Positions 27,307 to 36,058 of a stretch of DNA of 64,000 nucleotides are shown piece after piece. A program made the position numbers and the translations under genes. A model generated the notes under the pieces. The model was not told the origin of the DNA. It saw only the letters and a list, made by a program, of their open reading frames with translations, and did not search any database. The first letter of the stretch is position 1, and the number at the start of each line of letters is the position of its first letter. This DNA is from Candidatus Nitrosotenuis cloacae (GTDB taxonomy: Archaea; Thermoproteota; Nitrososphaeria; Nitrososphaerales; Nitrosopumilaceae). Where the stretch lies: contig NZ_CP011097.1 in assembly GCF_000955905.1 (NCBI RefSeq), forward strand, positions 631,957-695,956, given 5' to 3'.

Positions 27307-28473
27307 TTATTTTCTTAGATCGATTGACTGGTACTCGCAACCTTGCGGTCCGCAATACTTGCCAACATATACTGCCTTTGGCCTGTACAGTGCCGTCTTT
27401 GGTGCTGCCTGTGCAAACTTTTCCTCAATAACGTGTGATGTCCAGCCGGCAACACGAGATATTGCAAAGATTGGCGTGTTGAGATCCGGTGGAATTTTTA
27501 GCATATAGTATAGCGATGCGGAATACAAGTCGACATTTGGATAAATGTCGATTCCCTTTTGCTTTTTCATCTCATGTATGGTAGCCTCCTCTACTGCTTG
27601 GGTTATCTCAAACCATGGTGCACCTGTTTTTTTTGCCAGCTTGCGTGATAACTCTTTTAGAACCTGGGCTCGTGGATCATAGGTTCGATATACCGCATGG
27701 CCCATGCCCATTATCTTCTGGCCGTTTGTTATTCTCTCTTTTACCCAGTCTGCAGCATTGTCTGCTGTTTTGATCTCAAATAGCATCTTCATTACCTCAT
27801 AGTTTGCGCCACCATGCAATGGTCCTGATAGTGCGCCAATTGCGGCGCTAACTGCCGAATACATGTGGGCACCAGTTGATGCTACCTCTCTTGCGGCAAA
27901 CGTGGATGCATTAAAGGTGTGGTCTGCGTGCAATATTAGGCAAATATCAAAAATTCTCTCTGTTTCGGCATCGGGCTTTTCTCCAACTAGCATGTTTAGA
28001 AAGTTGCCTGCATGCGATAGTCTTGGGTCTGGGTCTACGATGTCTTTGCTTGATCTGACTCGCTCCCAGCTGGCTACTATGGTGGGGGTCTTTGATATCA
28101 GCGAGATGGCGCTTTGGTAGTTGATTTCCTGATCATTGGCGCCCTTGTCATCATAATATCCAGATAGTGCTACCACAAATGCCTGCATCATTACCATTGG
28201 GTCTGCATTTTTCTTCCAGTTTCTCATATTGGACTGCATCTGTCTTGGCATGTCGCGCGCATCAATTAGTCTCTGCTTGAACTCGTCCAGCTCGGTCTTG
28301 GTTGGGAGCTTGTCATTGAGCAATAGATATACAGTCTCCTCAAATGTAGAATTTTTTGTCAAATCCAAAATGTCGTATCCGCGGTAGATGAGCTTGCCGT
28401 GCTCGCCGTCAATGTCAGAGATTTTAGTGTCAGCTACTTCTATGTCGCGCAGGCCGATATTTTTTGTCTCCAA
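27307..28473 (-). CDS. gltA: Citrate synthase
   Basis: A 388-residue citrate synthase/2-methylcitrate synthase family enzyme that condenses oxaloacetate with acetyl-CoA at the entry to the TCA cycle. It has the family start GLRDIEVADTKISDIDGEHGKLIYRGYDI, catalytic His regions LHADHTFNAST and PLHGGANYEVM, MGMGHAVYRTYDPRA, and the C-terminal RVAGWTSHVIE. The length is that of archaeal type II-like dimeric forms. It starts at TTG 28473 with AAAGG upstream. The 2-methylcitrate activity common in archaeal enzymes cannot be excluded. Confidence 0.92.
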   Translation of the reverse strand: METKNIGLRDIEVADTKISDIDGEHGKLIYRGYDILDLTKNSTFEETVYLLLNDKLPTKTELDEFKQRLIDARDMPRQMQSNMRNWKKNADPMVMMQAFVVALSGYYDDKGANDQEINYQSAISLISKTPTIVASWERVRSSKDIVDPDPRLSHAGNFLNMLVGEKPDAETERIFDICLILHADHTFNASTFAAREVASTGAHMYSAVSAAIGALSGPLHGGANYEVMKMLFEIKTADNAADWVKERITNGQKIMGMGHAVYRTYDPRAQVLKELSRKLAKKTGAPWFEITQAVEEATIHEMKKQKGIDIYPNVDLYSASLYYMLKIPPDLNTPIFAISRVAGWTSHVIEEKFAQAAPKTALYRPKAVYVGKYCGPQGCEYQSIDLRK

Positions 28474-28580
28474 TTCGGCCTTTCTTGCTCAAAAATTACC
28501 TATTAAGTTTATGCAGAAATTTAGCATTTAGTCTAATCTGACAAAGCTGAATCCTATAGGCGGATCTTTCATTATTTATT

Positions 28581-28769
28581 ATGAGCCAAATCGAGCGCGA
28601 CTTTATGCGACAGGTGGATGATCTTATCCTTTCTGCCACACCAGAAGTTCTGGCAAAGCTTGGACAAATTGATCAAAAAGCGCAAATGTCTGGCCAAACC
28701 TTCTATGATGTGTACTCTGCTCTGTCTGATGAGGACAAGCGACAAATCATCATTCTCAAAAAAGACTGA
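28581..28769 (+). CDS. Small helical protein, paralogue of the 26933 protein
   Basis: A 62-residue protein with the same core as the 26933 protein (VDDLI, IDQKAQ, GQTFYDV) and a short basic C-terminus. It is divergent from citrate synthase and 36 nt upstream of the DHH phosphoesterase gene, with which it may be co-transcribed. An AT-rich box just before the ATG (TTATTTATT) fits a short leader. Function unknown. Confidence 0.6.
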   Translation: MSQIERDFMRQVDDLILSATPEVLAKLGQIDQKAQMSGQTFYDVYSALSDEDKRQIIILKKD

Positions 28770-28805
28770 TTTTTGATTTAAATTAGGACTGCCAAGACCC
28801 AAGCC

Positions 28806-29819
28806 GTGGCAGCTGCAAAAAAGGCAAAAGCAATCAAGAAAACAAAGGTTCTGTGTCTGTCCCACATGGAAGATGCAGATGGAATCAGCTCGGCCGCTTT
28901 AATCCGTGAAGCATTTGGCGGCGATACCATTCTAGTTGACTATCCTGGATTGATGCCGGCAGTGGAATCACTCCTAAACGATGAGAAACTAAAATCACTA
29001 TACATTTGTGATCTAGGCCTTGCAAAAAACAACCAAGACAAGTTTGTCGAGGTTTTATCCACTTTACGCAAAAAAAAGGTATCAGTAACTTACATTGATC
29101 ATCATGATATCGATCCAGAAATAGTAAAAAGACTCGAAAAGGCCAAAGTCAAAATATTTCATGACGTCAACGAGTGCACCACGGTCCAAGTTTATGATGC
29201 GTACAAGAAAAAACTCTCAGACCACTCCACATTTGTTGCCACCTGTGCAGCTATAACTGACTACATGGAGGACAGACCAAAGGGCGCAAAACTGCTCCAA
29301 ATCTATGACAGGCAATTTGCATTGATATCGGCTACTGTTCTTACATACAATATCGTAGGACACCAAAAAGACCCAGATTATCTGTTGTATCTAGTAGAGA
29401 TGTTGTCTGAATCAAAATATCCACACGAGATACCAAATACGTTTGAGTTTGCGCAAATCCAAGTAGGCAAACTAGCAGAGATGATCGCCAAGGTCAAAAA
29501 GTCACTAAAGACAATGAAGAATCTTGGCTACATGGAGATAATGGATGCGGGTGCGTCAGGCGCAGTAAATTTTGTTCTGGGACTATCCGGCAAAGAAGTA
29601 GGCGTCGCATACAAAGAGCGAGTAGACCATGGAATCTATGCAGTATCAATTAGGGGCTCTAAATCCTGCAAAGTACATCTTGGAAGAATGGTAAACTCGC
29701 TGGCTGCGGAATTTGGCGGCTCTGGGGGTGGACACGACAAGGCATGCGGCGCAGTAATACCAAAGGACAAGATTATGGCCTTTGTCAAAGAGTTTAACTC
29801 TAGACTGAATCAGAAATAA
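28806..29819 (+). CDS. DHH/DHHA1 family phosphoesterase
   Basis: A 337-residue protein from GTG 28806. After a Lys/Ala-rich lead it shows the DHH superfamily motifs SHMEDADGISSAA (motif I), ICDLGL, and YIDHHDID (the DHH itself). A helical spacer leads to a C-terminal DHHA1 domain ending with GGSGGGHDKACGA. The family includes RecJ-like nucleases, oligoribonuclease NrnA and archaeal GINS-associated nucleases; metal-dependent removal of nucleotides from 5' ends or short oligomers is likely. Which branch it is cannot be settled here. Confidence 0.85.
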   Translation: MAAAKKAKAIKKTKVLCLSHMEDADGISSAALIREAFGGDTILVDYPGLMPAVESLLNDEKLKSLYICDLGLAKNNQDKFVEVLSTLRKKKVSVTYIDHHDIDPEIVKRLEKAKVKIFHDVNECTTVQVYDAYKKKLSDHSTFVATCAAITDYMEDRPKGAKLLQIYDRQFALISATVLTYNIVGHQKDPDYLLYLVEMLSESKYPHEIPNTFEFAQIQVGKLAEMIAKVKKSLKTMKNLGYMEIMDAGASGAVNFVLGLSGKEVGVAYKERVDHGIYAVSIRGSKSCKVHLGRMVNSLAAEFGGSGGGHDKACGAVIPKDKIMAFVKEFNSRLNQK

Positions 29820-29822
29820 TCT

Positions 29823-30278
29823 TTAGGCAAATTCGACTATCATGTCGATTTCTACAGTAGAATTTAGCGGCAGACTGGCCACGCCAACTGCAATTCTGGA
29901 ATGCTTGCCTTTTTCGCCAAATATCTCAAAGAACAGGTCTGATGCGGCATTGATTATCTTTGGCTGCTCTGAAAACTCTGGCGTGCAATTTACAAATCCT
30001 GACACTCGTACAATTTTTGTAATTTTATCCAGACTGCCGAGATTTGCTTTTAGCTGCGCCAAGAGATTAATCGCACATAATTTTGCAGCACTTTGGGCTT
30101 CCTCAATTGACTTTTCAGATGGGACCTTGCCAGTATACAAGACCTTGCCGTCCTGCATTGGGATTTGTCCTGAGACAAACGCCAAATTGCCTGATATTAC
30201 AACCGGAATGTAAGAGCCTGCCGGTTTTGGAGGCGTTGGCAGTGTGATGTTTAGTTGCTTTAGCTTGTCTTCAATCAA
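29823..30278 (-). CDS. RidA family protein
   Basis: A 151-residue member of the RidA/YjgF/YER057c family, forming trimers that hydrolyse reactive enamine/imine intermediates. It has the family opening PPKPAGSYIPVVISGNLAFVSGQIP, a central EEAQSAAKLCAINLLAQLKANLGSLDKI, and a VGVASLPLNSTVEIDMIVEFA end. The equivalent of the conserved active-site Arg occurs as HSRIAVGV, as in the longer YjgF-like subgroup. TTG start at 30278. Converges on the DHH gene with a 3-nt gap. Confidence 0.85.
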   Translation of the reverse strand: MIEDKLKQLNITLPTPPKPAGSYIPVVISGNLAFVSGQIPMQDGKVLYTGKVPSEKSIEEAQSAAKLCAINLLAQLKANLGSLDKITKIVRVSGFVNCTPEFSEQPKIINAASDLFFEIFGEKGKHSRIAVGVASLPLNSTVEIDMIVEFA

Positions 30279-30415
30279 TGATTATTGTGATTTTTCTTGG
30301 TTATTATTTTTTGATGATCATTTGATCTTAGTGTTGTCAACTTAATACCAAACAATAGTGTACAATAATTCATTACCAGAGTTTAAATCGACTATTCCGA
30401 CTGCATAAAAAATCG

Positions 30416-31321
30416 ATGAATATCAGAATCATTCCGATCGTACTATTATTGGCACTTACAGTTCCTGCAGCGTTTGCTCAGGAAGACTTTCTTAAGGGAA
30501 TCTATGCCCCAACAAATGATGCGCTAAGTGCATTTGCCATAAGTGTTGCAAACAGCATCCCAAAGGTAATTGCTGCCGTTATTTTATTGATAATTGGCTT
30601 TGTTGCAGGCAAAATAGTCGGCCGCGTAGTAACCAAAGCAGCAAAGAACATACTACAAAAGACACGCCAGCAGGCAGGCACTCAAATCACGGAAGGGATG
30701 CCTGAACGATTTGACTCGGTAAGGCTAATTTCTGCCACTATACGATGGTTTGTCTATCTGTTCTTTATTGTGGCAGCAGTAAATGCAATGCAGTTTGAGC
30801 AGCTAACTACTGCCCTGACAAATCTGTGGCTGTGGGTTCCAAACCTTTTGGCGTTTGTATTGATTATAGTGATTGGATCAATTGTGGTTAATTTTGTCAG
30901 CAAGTGGGTCGAGCACCAACTACTAGAGCACCACATCGGTGGTCCAAAGCCAATCACTGCTATAGTCAAGGCAGTCATCTATGGCATAGTATTTGCAATC
31001 GGCTTTACACAACTTGGTGTTGGCGAGTCAATCATTCCTATTTTGGTGTCTGCATTTTCATGGAGTATTGCAGTAGCAATTGGTGCAGCCATTGCAGTCG
31101 GCCTTGGCTTTGCGCTAAAAGACATCTTACCTGCAGCAATAATTGGTGCAACCAACCAGCGAACACTTCTCAAAGTGGGACAAAAAGTAAGAATTGGTGA
31201 TGTCACAGGAACTGTCACTGCAACTCAAATGCTGTATGTGATAGTTACAAACGAAAAAAATGAAAGCACAGTAATTCCAACCAAGGACTTGATGAGCAAG
31301 ACTTTGGTAATTTTGAATTAA
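30416..31321 (+). CDS. MscS-like mechanosensitive channel family protein
   Basis: A 301-residue membrane protein. A signal peptide-like start (IIPIVLLLALTVPAAFA) precedes about five transmembrane helices with the conserved TM-helix repeat (AISVANSIPKVIAAVILLIIGFVAGKIVGRVV; ALTNLWLWVPNLLAFVLIIVIGSIVVN). A pore-like Gly/Ala helix (SIAVAIGAAIAVGLGFALKDILP) follows, then a small MscS beta domain (VGQKVRIGDVTGTVTATQMLYVIV and STVIPTKDLMSKT). Probably an osmotic release channel. The C-terminal cytoplasmic vestibule of full MscS is absent. Confidence 0.75.
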   Translation: MNIRIIPIVLLLALTVPAAFAQEDFLKGIYAPTNDALSAFAISVANSIPKVIAAVILLIIGFVAGKIVGRVVTKAAKNILQKTRQQAGTQITEGMPERFDSVRLISATIRWFVYLFFIVAAVNAMQFEQLTTALTNLWLWVPNLLAFVLIIVIGSIVVNFVSKWVEHQLLEHHIGGPKPITAIVKAVIYGIVFAIGFTQLGVGESIIPILVSAFSWSIAVAIGAAIAVGLGFALKDILPAAIIGATNQRTLLKVGQKVRIGDVTGTVTATQMLYVIVTNEKNESTVIPTKDLMSKTLVILN

Positions 31322-31382
31322 TCCTTATAATAAAAATAAACCAGATCTTTGATCATTAATCTTTACTCTGCTGAATCAACCC

Positions 31383-31392
31383 TATACAATAT
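31383..31392 (+). promoter_or_regulatory. TATA box of the tRNA gene
   Basis: TATACAATAT lies about 30 nt before the first acceptor nucleotide of the tRNA at 31418, the right distance for an archaeal TBP/TFB promoter starting a few bases upstream of the mature 5' end. Confidence 0.45.
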
Positions 31393-31417
31393 CTGCACAA
31401 ATGAATAATGCAAACAC

Positions 31418-31507
31418 GGTGAGTTCGGCAAGCTCGGAATGCCGAGAGTTTGAAAAACTCTATTTGAGTGCCCCTCAGATTCATGGGTTCGAATCCAATA
31501 CTCACCG
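31418..31507 (+). tRNA. Class II tRNA with GAA anticodon (identity uncertain)
   Basis: A 90-nt cloverleaf: acceptor GGTGAGT/ACTCACC (7 perfect pairs), D stem GGCA/TGCC, anticodon stem AGAGT/ACTCT with loop TTGAAAA (anticodon GAA, 31452-31454), a 21-nt variable arm with a 6-bp stem (TTTGAG/CTCAGA), T loop TTCGAAT on a 5-bp stem with one G-A mismatch, and discriminator G (31507). A long variable arm with G73 is a serine-tRNA trait (a long arm with A73 would suggest leucine), while GAA reads Phe codons. A single change from a GGA (Ser) or GAG (Leu) anticodon, a non-canonical intron in the variable region, or a decayed copy would each explain the conflict. Confidence 0.7.
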
Positions 31508-31568
31508 GATTCTAAACTATCCTGGCATCCAACAAATTAAAAAGTTGTGTATCTTGCTGTGTTGATAT

Positions 31569-32720
31569 CTAGTTAATCTTGAGATGAATCATCTCGCCTT
31601 TGTGAGAATCAGAATGATAAATCATCTTTGGGTGATTGCCCTTTTGCTCCAAATAGCTCTCAATTAGCATCGCCCATGGTAGGGAATGACCAGAGTTTAT
31701 CTTTGATTCTAGTATGATGTTGTTTGTTTTAGAGTCATACTGGACTTTGCCTGCGCAGGTCATCTCTAGTGTGGAGTTTACAATATCCAGTACCTGCTCT
31801 AGTGTCTTTTCTTTGAGTGAGATTCCTGATTTTTCCAAAAACTTGGCAAAGTCTACGAATTTCTTAGAGTTTAGTATTGAATGCAATGCAAAGCCCAAGC
31901 CGTTCTGATTGATGACATTGATTATCTTGCAGACCTCTAGCGCCTGGCTTTTTGTCATTTCTGATAAATTGTCAATTTTTAGTGCATCCTTCCATAGTTG
32001 TGCGAATAATCGAGTCTGGCTTGCGCCCAAAATGTCAGTTGCAGAAAAGACTGCGCCCTTGCCATTGGTGCTGTCTATTAGGAGTAGTTCGGTGTCATCA
32101 AAGATGAAACAGTTCTGAATTATCTCAGATGAGCGAATGGTCACCCCCTCTGGTATTACTCTAAATGATTCAGATCCAATGACTGATACGGGAACAATCA
32201 GTCTTACCTCCAGATCACGTCTTAGTACTGATAGTATCTCTTCTTTACACTCTGCCAAAATGCTCAGGCCCCATGAGTCTGCTGTAATGTGTATTGATGA
32301 TTTTGCGCCCTCTATCATTGTGCGCATCTGATTGACAACATAGTTTGCGCTGAGATGAAAGTATCTTTTCTCTTCTGCACCTCTTGCCTTTTTGCTCTCT
32401 TCGCTGATTTTTTTCATCTTTGATACTAGATTGTTCATTGCCTCGACTTTGTTTATCTGCTCATGAACAATGTCATCAAATGCATCTTCTGGTGCGATTC
32501 CCGTGCATAATACTGGCTTTGATTTTGATAATATGGCTAGTTTTTTTTGCTGTAGTTTTAGCAAAACCGGATAGACCTTGGTTCTTGGCAATTCTGCATA
32601 ATAAGCAACCTCGCTTGCTGATATTGTACCTCTTGTGATTAGTGTGACATAGGCTCGAGCCTCATATTGGGATAGACCAAACTCTTCTAAGCTGACTGTG
32701 ATTTCTCGCTCTTTTCCCAT
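31569..32720 (-). CDS. TrmB family transcriptional regulator
   Basis: A 383-residue protein. The N-terminal winged-helix (about residues 8-80: LEEFGLSQYEARAYVTLITRGTISASEVA, then LPRTKVYPVLLKLQQKKL) is followed by a coiled-coil dimer segment and a PLD-like effector domain (YVVNQMRTMIEGAKSSIHITADSWG). This is the TrmB layout of archaeal regulators that respond to sugars or other metabolites. A further ~120-residue C-terminal part is unassigned. It is divergent from the cdvB-like operon, and the 150-bp gap between them (containing an ACCGCGGT palindrome) may hold its operator. Confidence 0.85.
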   Translation of the reverse strand: MGKEREITVSLEEFGLSQYEARAYVTLITRGTISASEVAYYAELPRTKVYPVLLKLQQKKLAILSKSKPVLCTGIAPEDAFDDIVHEQINKVEAMNNLVSKMKKISEESKKARGAEEKRYFHLSANYVVNQMRTMIEGAKSSIHITADSWGLSILAECKEEILSVLRRDLEVRLIVPVSVIGSESFRVIPEGVTIRSSEIIQNCFIFDDTELLLIDSTNGKGAVFSATDILGASQTRLFAQLWKDALKIDNLSEMTKSQALEVCKIINVINQNGLGFALHSILNSKKFVDFAKFLEKSGISLKEKTLEQVLDIVNSTLEMTCAGKVQYDSKTNNIILESKINSGHSLPWAMLIESYLEQKGNHPKMIYHSDSHKGEMIHLKIN

Positions 32721-32872
32721 GCGCTAAATTTGCGAAATCTTAGTCAAGACTGTTTGTCAAATTCAGTAAACCATTAGAAAAAAAGTGTAACCCTCAGGTG
32801 CTGTTACCGCGGTTAATGCAAAATTCGTGACACCGCGCTCATAAGCAAAACCCAGATCAGTTGATCACAGGT

Positions 32873-33424
32873 ATGGTCGCAAGCTCAATATTCGTAAATG
32901 ACTCTGTGCAGGTTTTGCCAAACCCATATGCTCTTACCATCAAGCCCAGACTAGAATATTCTATCTATGTGACTGGAATAATACTGGAAAAACTAGAATC
33001 CGAAAGAGAGTCAATCCATGGGAATAATTACAAATTTTACTCACAAAACGACATAACAGATAGTGCAGATTTTGTCAAGCAGGTCGAATCAGAATCTTCC
33101 ATCATAGTGGCAATTGAGGCAATCAAAATAGTCAAAAACGCACTCATTTCTGTATCACAAATCTCAAAGCTGACAGAAATTGCATCACTCATATCGCTAA
33201 TCAGAATGGTAAATTCCAACATTTACGGAATCATACACACCACACGACATGACCTAGTTGAGCTCTCGACTTCTTTGGGCAGCATTGTTATGGATTCGGG
33301 GTGTTTGCTTGAGGCCACCTTCGACTTTAAGCAGACCAACTCCGAATCCAAACAAATTCTAGCTGAGCTAAATTTGATTGCCGAATCTAAAATACGCAAG
33401 CAGTATCCTAATCTCAATTCTTAG
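32873..33424 (+). CDS. CdvB-like (ESCRT-III/Snf7-type) protein, short
   Basis: A 183-residue helical protein. The C-terminal half (EIASLISLIRMVNSNIYGII, SIVMDSGCLLEATFDF, ILAELNLIAESKIRKQYP) follows the pattern of thaumarchaeal CdvB proteins: IASVISVVK, a variable helix, then ML-x-I-MVDAG and ILEEASAIAEQK-x-K-PELP. CdvB is the ESCRT-III homologue that forms division filaments. The first ~90 residues are more divergent and the C-terminal winged-helix/MIM region is lacking. ATG 32873 is preferred over TTG 32861. First gene of a three-gene unit ending with cdvC, which supports the call. Confidence 0.65.
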   Translation: MVASSIFVNDSVQVLPNPYALTIKPRLEYSIYVTGIILEKLESERESIHGNNYKFYSQNDITDSADFVKQVESESSIIVAIEAIKIVKNALISVSQISKLTEIASLISLIRMVNSNIYGIIHTTRHDLVELSTSLGSIVMDSGCLLEATFDFKQTNSESKQILAELNLIAESKIRKQYPNLNS

Positions 33425-33435
33425 AAAGCACACTC

Positions 33436-33909
33436 ATGAACTTTGAGAACACCTCACTTGAGCGTGATTTGGGCAAAGTCAGAATGCTTTCGGGGCTGGT
33501 TAGAAAAAAGATACTGGAATCAAATCCAAACTATGAGCGCAAAATAGACAATCTTAGCCAGGAGGAGCTAGAAGACCTTGATAGCATTTTGGCCCTGGCC
33601 GAGCAATTAGTACTAAAACATTATCACAAAAAAGAAGCGTATCTGCTGCTCAAGGAGTTTGCTGATATGATGAAGAACTGGACCATGTCAATCGGCGAGG
33701 TAAATGATCAGATCCAAGAGTTGCTCATATCTGCAAAATCATCAGTATCAGAAATAGAAAGCGCGCAAAACGATGTTTCCAATAATCTGTCCTTTGGGGA
33801 CAAGCCATCACAAAACCAAGGTACAATAAATTTAACAAAATCTGCTACAGGAATTTACACCCAAGAATACCAAGGCAAATCTCCAATTCAGTATGAGCAG
33901 GTAATATAA
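33436..33909 (+). CDS. Uncharacterised protein encoded between cdvB-like and cdvC
   Basis: A 157-residue, mostly helical, acidic protein. A helix-rich N-terminal ~115 residues (KVRMLSGLVRKKILESN, EELEDLDSILALAEQLVLKHYHKKEAYLLLKEF) precedes a disordered C-terminal tail of ~40 residues, rich in Gln, Ser and Gly, that ends SPIQYEQVI. No ATPase or DNA-binding motif is present. The gene lies 11 nt after the cdvB-like stop and 1 nt before cdvC, so it is probably a cell division component or a CdvC adaptor. This is inferred from position only. Confidence 0.7.
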   Translation: MNFENTSLERDLGKVRMLSGLVRKKILESNPNYERKIDNLSQEELEDLDSILALAEQLVLKHYHKKEAYLLLKEFADMMKNWTMSIGEVNDQIQELLISAKSSVSEIESAQNDVSNNLSFGDKPSQNQGTINLTKSATGIYTQEYQGKSPIQYEQVI

Positions 33910-33910
33910 G

Positions 33911-35110
33911 ATGAGTCTAGCACCCCAAGAATTAGAAAATAATGCAAGCAAGTATGCGTCTGACGCAATAAAACTTGACTCCCAGGGTGCCCGAGGTATG
34001 GCAATTGCCAACTATCAAAAGGCAATCGATTCACTAATGAAGCTAATCCACCTATACCCAGAAAACAAGCTAAACAAAGTTTACACTGAAAGATGCAGAG
34101 CGTATGAGAACAGAATCAAAACCTTACAGCTAAACCATGGCGTCGATATAGAGCCTGCCGTGGACCCAAACGCTACTCCTTCTGAGCAAAAGGCTCAGCT
34201 GGAAAAGAAAAAGGATGAAGATGACTTTGATGACATGATAATGAAGGAAAAGCCAGACGTTACCTGGAAGGAAGTAATAGGACTGGATGACGCTAAAAAC
34301 GCTTTGCGTGAATCTATTGTTTATCCAACTCAACGCTCTGATCTATTCCCACTTGGCTGGCCAAGAGGAATCTTACTGTATGGACCACCAGGATGTGGAA
34401 AAACTGTTCTGGCAGCAGCTACTGCAAATGAGATTGACGGCTATTTCATAGTGGTTGATGCTGCATCCATGATGAGCAAGTGGCTTGGCGAGGCAGAAAA
34501 AAACGTCTCCAAGGTATTCAAGATGGCTCGTGGATATGCAGAAAAGGAAGACAAGCCAGTAATACTATTCATTGATGAAATCGACTCCTTACTAGGAAAC
34601 AGAAATTCCGAAGTTGGAGGCGAGGTCCGCACAAAGAACCAATTCCTAACAGAAATGGATGGAATCAACGGAAAAGGAAAAGACATCAAGATGTATGTGA
34701 TTGGCGCTACCAACAAGCCATGGAGTCTGGACTGGCCATTCCTGAGACGATTCCAAAAAAGAGTCTATGTTCCATTGCCAACACTAGAGGCACGTGAGGC
34801 ACTCTTTGAGCTATACACTGCAGAACTAAAGAAGGACGACAAGGTAAAGCCAATGGAGCTTGCAAAAATATTTGATGGATATTCTGCATCTGATGTCAAG
34901 GATGTTTGTCAGAGCGCTCAGCTAAGAATAGTAAACGAATTATTCACACAGCCTGGCTATCATGAACCAGTAGAGGGCGAGACTCCACCGCAACCACGAG
35001 AGCTAACTGTAGCTGATTTCAAGGAAATAATGACTAGGAGAAAGCCAAGCGTATCAATGGATATGATCCGTGCATACTACAAGTGGAGCGAACAGTTCCG
35101 CGCACTATAA
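33911..35110 (+). CDS. cdvC: CdvC, Vps4-like AAA ATPase
   Basis: A 399-residue AAA ATPase that remodels ESCRT-III-like filaments during archaeal cell division. An N-terminal MIT domain (about residues 5-75, three helices: ASKYASDAIKLDSQG, AIANYQKAIDSLMKLIHLYP, YTERCRAYENRIKTLQ) is joined by an acidic/Lys linker to the AAA module. That module has VTWKEVIGLDDAKNAL, Walker A GPPGCGKT, Walker B ILFIDEID, the sensor GATNKPWSLDWPFLRRF, and a C-terminal Vps4-type helix (RAYYKWSEQF). It begins 1 nt after the preceding stop. Confidence 0.95.
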   Translation: MSLAPQELENNASKYASDAIKLDSQGARGMAIANYQKAIDSLMKLIHLYPENKLNKVYTERCRAYENRIKTLQLNHGVDIEPAVDPNATPSEQKAQLEKKKDEDDFDDMIMKEKPDVTWKEVIGLDDAKNALRESIVYPTQRSDLFPLGWPRGILLYGPPGCGKTVLAAATANEIDGYFIVVDAASMMSKWLGEAEKNVSKVFKMARGYAEKEDKPVILFIDEIDSLLGNRNSEVGGEVRTKNQFLTEMDGINGKGKDIKMYVIGATNKPWSLDWPFLRRFQKRVYVPLPTLEAREALFELYTAELKKDDKVKPMELAKIFDGYSASDVKDVCQSAQLRIVNELFTQPGYHEPVEGETPPQPRELTVADFKEIMTRRKPSVSMDMIRAYYKWSEQFRAL

Positions 35111-35184
35111 TTTCCGTTTTGGAATTAGAAAAATGCCCAAAATTCCGTATTTCCTATAACTGATCCCACTCTTTTACTCTCAAA

Positions 35185-36039
35185 TTGAATAGTACTGGAT
35201 TGGTGCTTGTACTTGTCGTGTTTGTTATGGCTAGCTTTGCGACATTGCCGGTACATGCACAAACCTTTACCATGTATGTGCAGGAAATGCCAAGAAACTG
35301 GCAGGCGCAATTTGGCGACACACTTTCCACATCAACAAAATACTGGGAGCAGAAAATTCCAGGAATCAAGTTTGAAACTACTCAAAAAATCGACGACTCT
35401 GATTTTGTAGTTGAATGGACATCAAATAATGGTGATGGAATGCTTGGATATTATTCAACAAACACTGCAAACCATTATGGAAAGCCAACGCTGGCAATAA
35501 CATTGGGATTCTTCAAGGATGGAAAGCTGCAAATGCTATCACCTGAATCTGCACTAGAAGTAACAACACATGAGCTTGGCCATGCAATTGGAATGCAACA
35601 TAGTACAAACCCATCCGACATAATGTTCCCAACAGTGGATGACTATGAATCACTGCAAGTCTTGGAACAAACACATGATCGTATTGCTAACAATGATTGG
35701 CATACAATATCTGAAAAGTATCGAATACTCTCAAATGAGAAAATAACTCCACTAGATGCACAAATCAATGACGCAAAATCTGCACTTGGTGCCATACACT
35801 ATGGAGACAAGGCATATGATCAAACACTTGATGATGCGTGGATGGCTTATTGGTGGGCAATCAAATATCTGGATTCTGCGGAAAACGCTCAGACTCGTGG
35901 AGGTGCATTTGTTCTACAGTCTGATCATCAAAATGCATATGCCGAATTCAAATTATCGTACGATTTTGCGAAAAAAGCAGAAGAAAAGCTGATTCTGATC
36001 TCTGAATTGATTGAAAAGGTAAATATCGTATCTAACTGA
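35185..36039 (+). CDS. Secreted metzincin-type metalloprotease
   Basis: A 284-residue exported protein with a signal peptide (VLVLVVFVMASFATLPVHA) after a TTG start. The catalytic domain (about residues 30-160) has the zinc signature HELGHAIGMQHS (HExxHxxGxxH) and the Met-turn SDIMFP, the marks of matrixin-like metzincins. Residues ~185-275 form a helical C-terminal domain of a TPR/helical-bundle kind (DAWMAYWWAIKYLDSAENA). It acts outside the membrane. There is no visible prodomain cysteine switch. Confidence 0.85.
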   Translation: MNSTGLVLVLVVFVMASFATLPVHAQTFTMYVQEMPRNWQAQFGDTLSTSTKYWEQKIPGIKFETTQKIDDSDFVVEWTSNNGDGMLGYYSTNTANHYGKPTLAITLGFFKDGKLQMLSPESALEVTTHELGHAIGMQHSTNPSDIMFPTVDDYESLQVLEQTHDRIANNDWHTISEKYRILSNEKITPLDAQINDAKSALGAIHYGDKAYDQTLDDAWMAYWWAIKYLDSAENAQTRGGAFVLQSDHQNAYAEFKLSYDFAKKAEEKLILISELIEKVNIVSN

Positions 36040-36058
36040 CCTGGTTTTCTTACCTTAT

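Noticed and set aside
31462-31483. Variable region of the tRNA as a standard bulge-helix-bulge intron
   Set aside because: The stem-loop can form, but the two 3-nt bulges and inner helix of a strict motif could not be placed; kept only as an alternative explanation.
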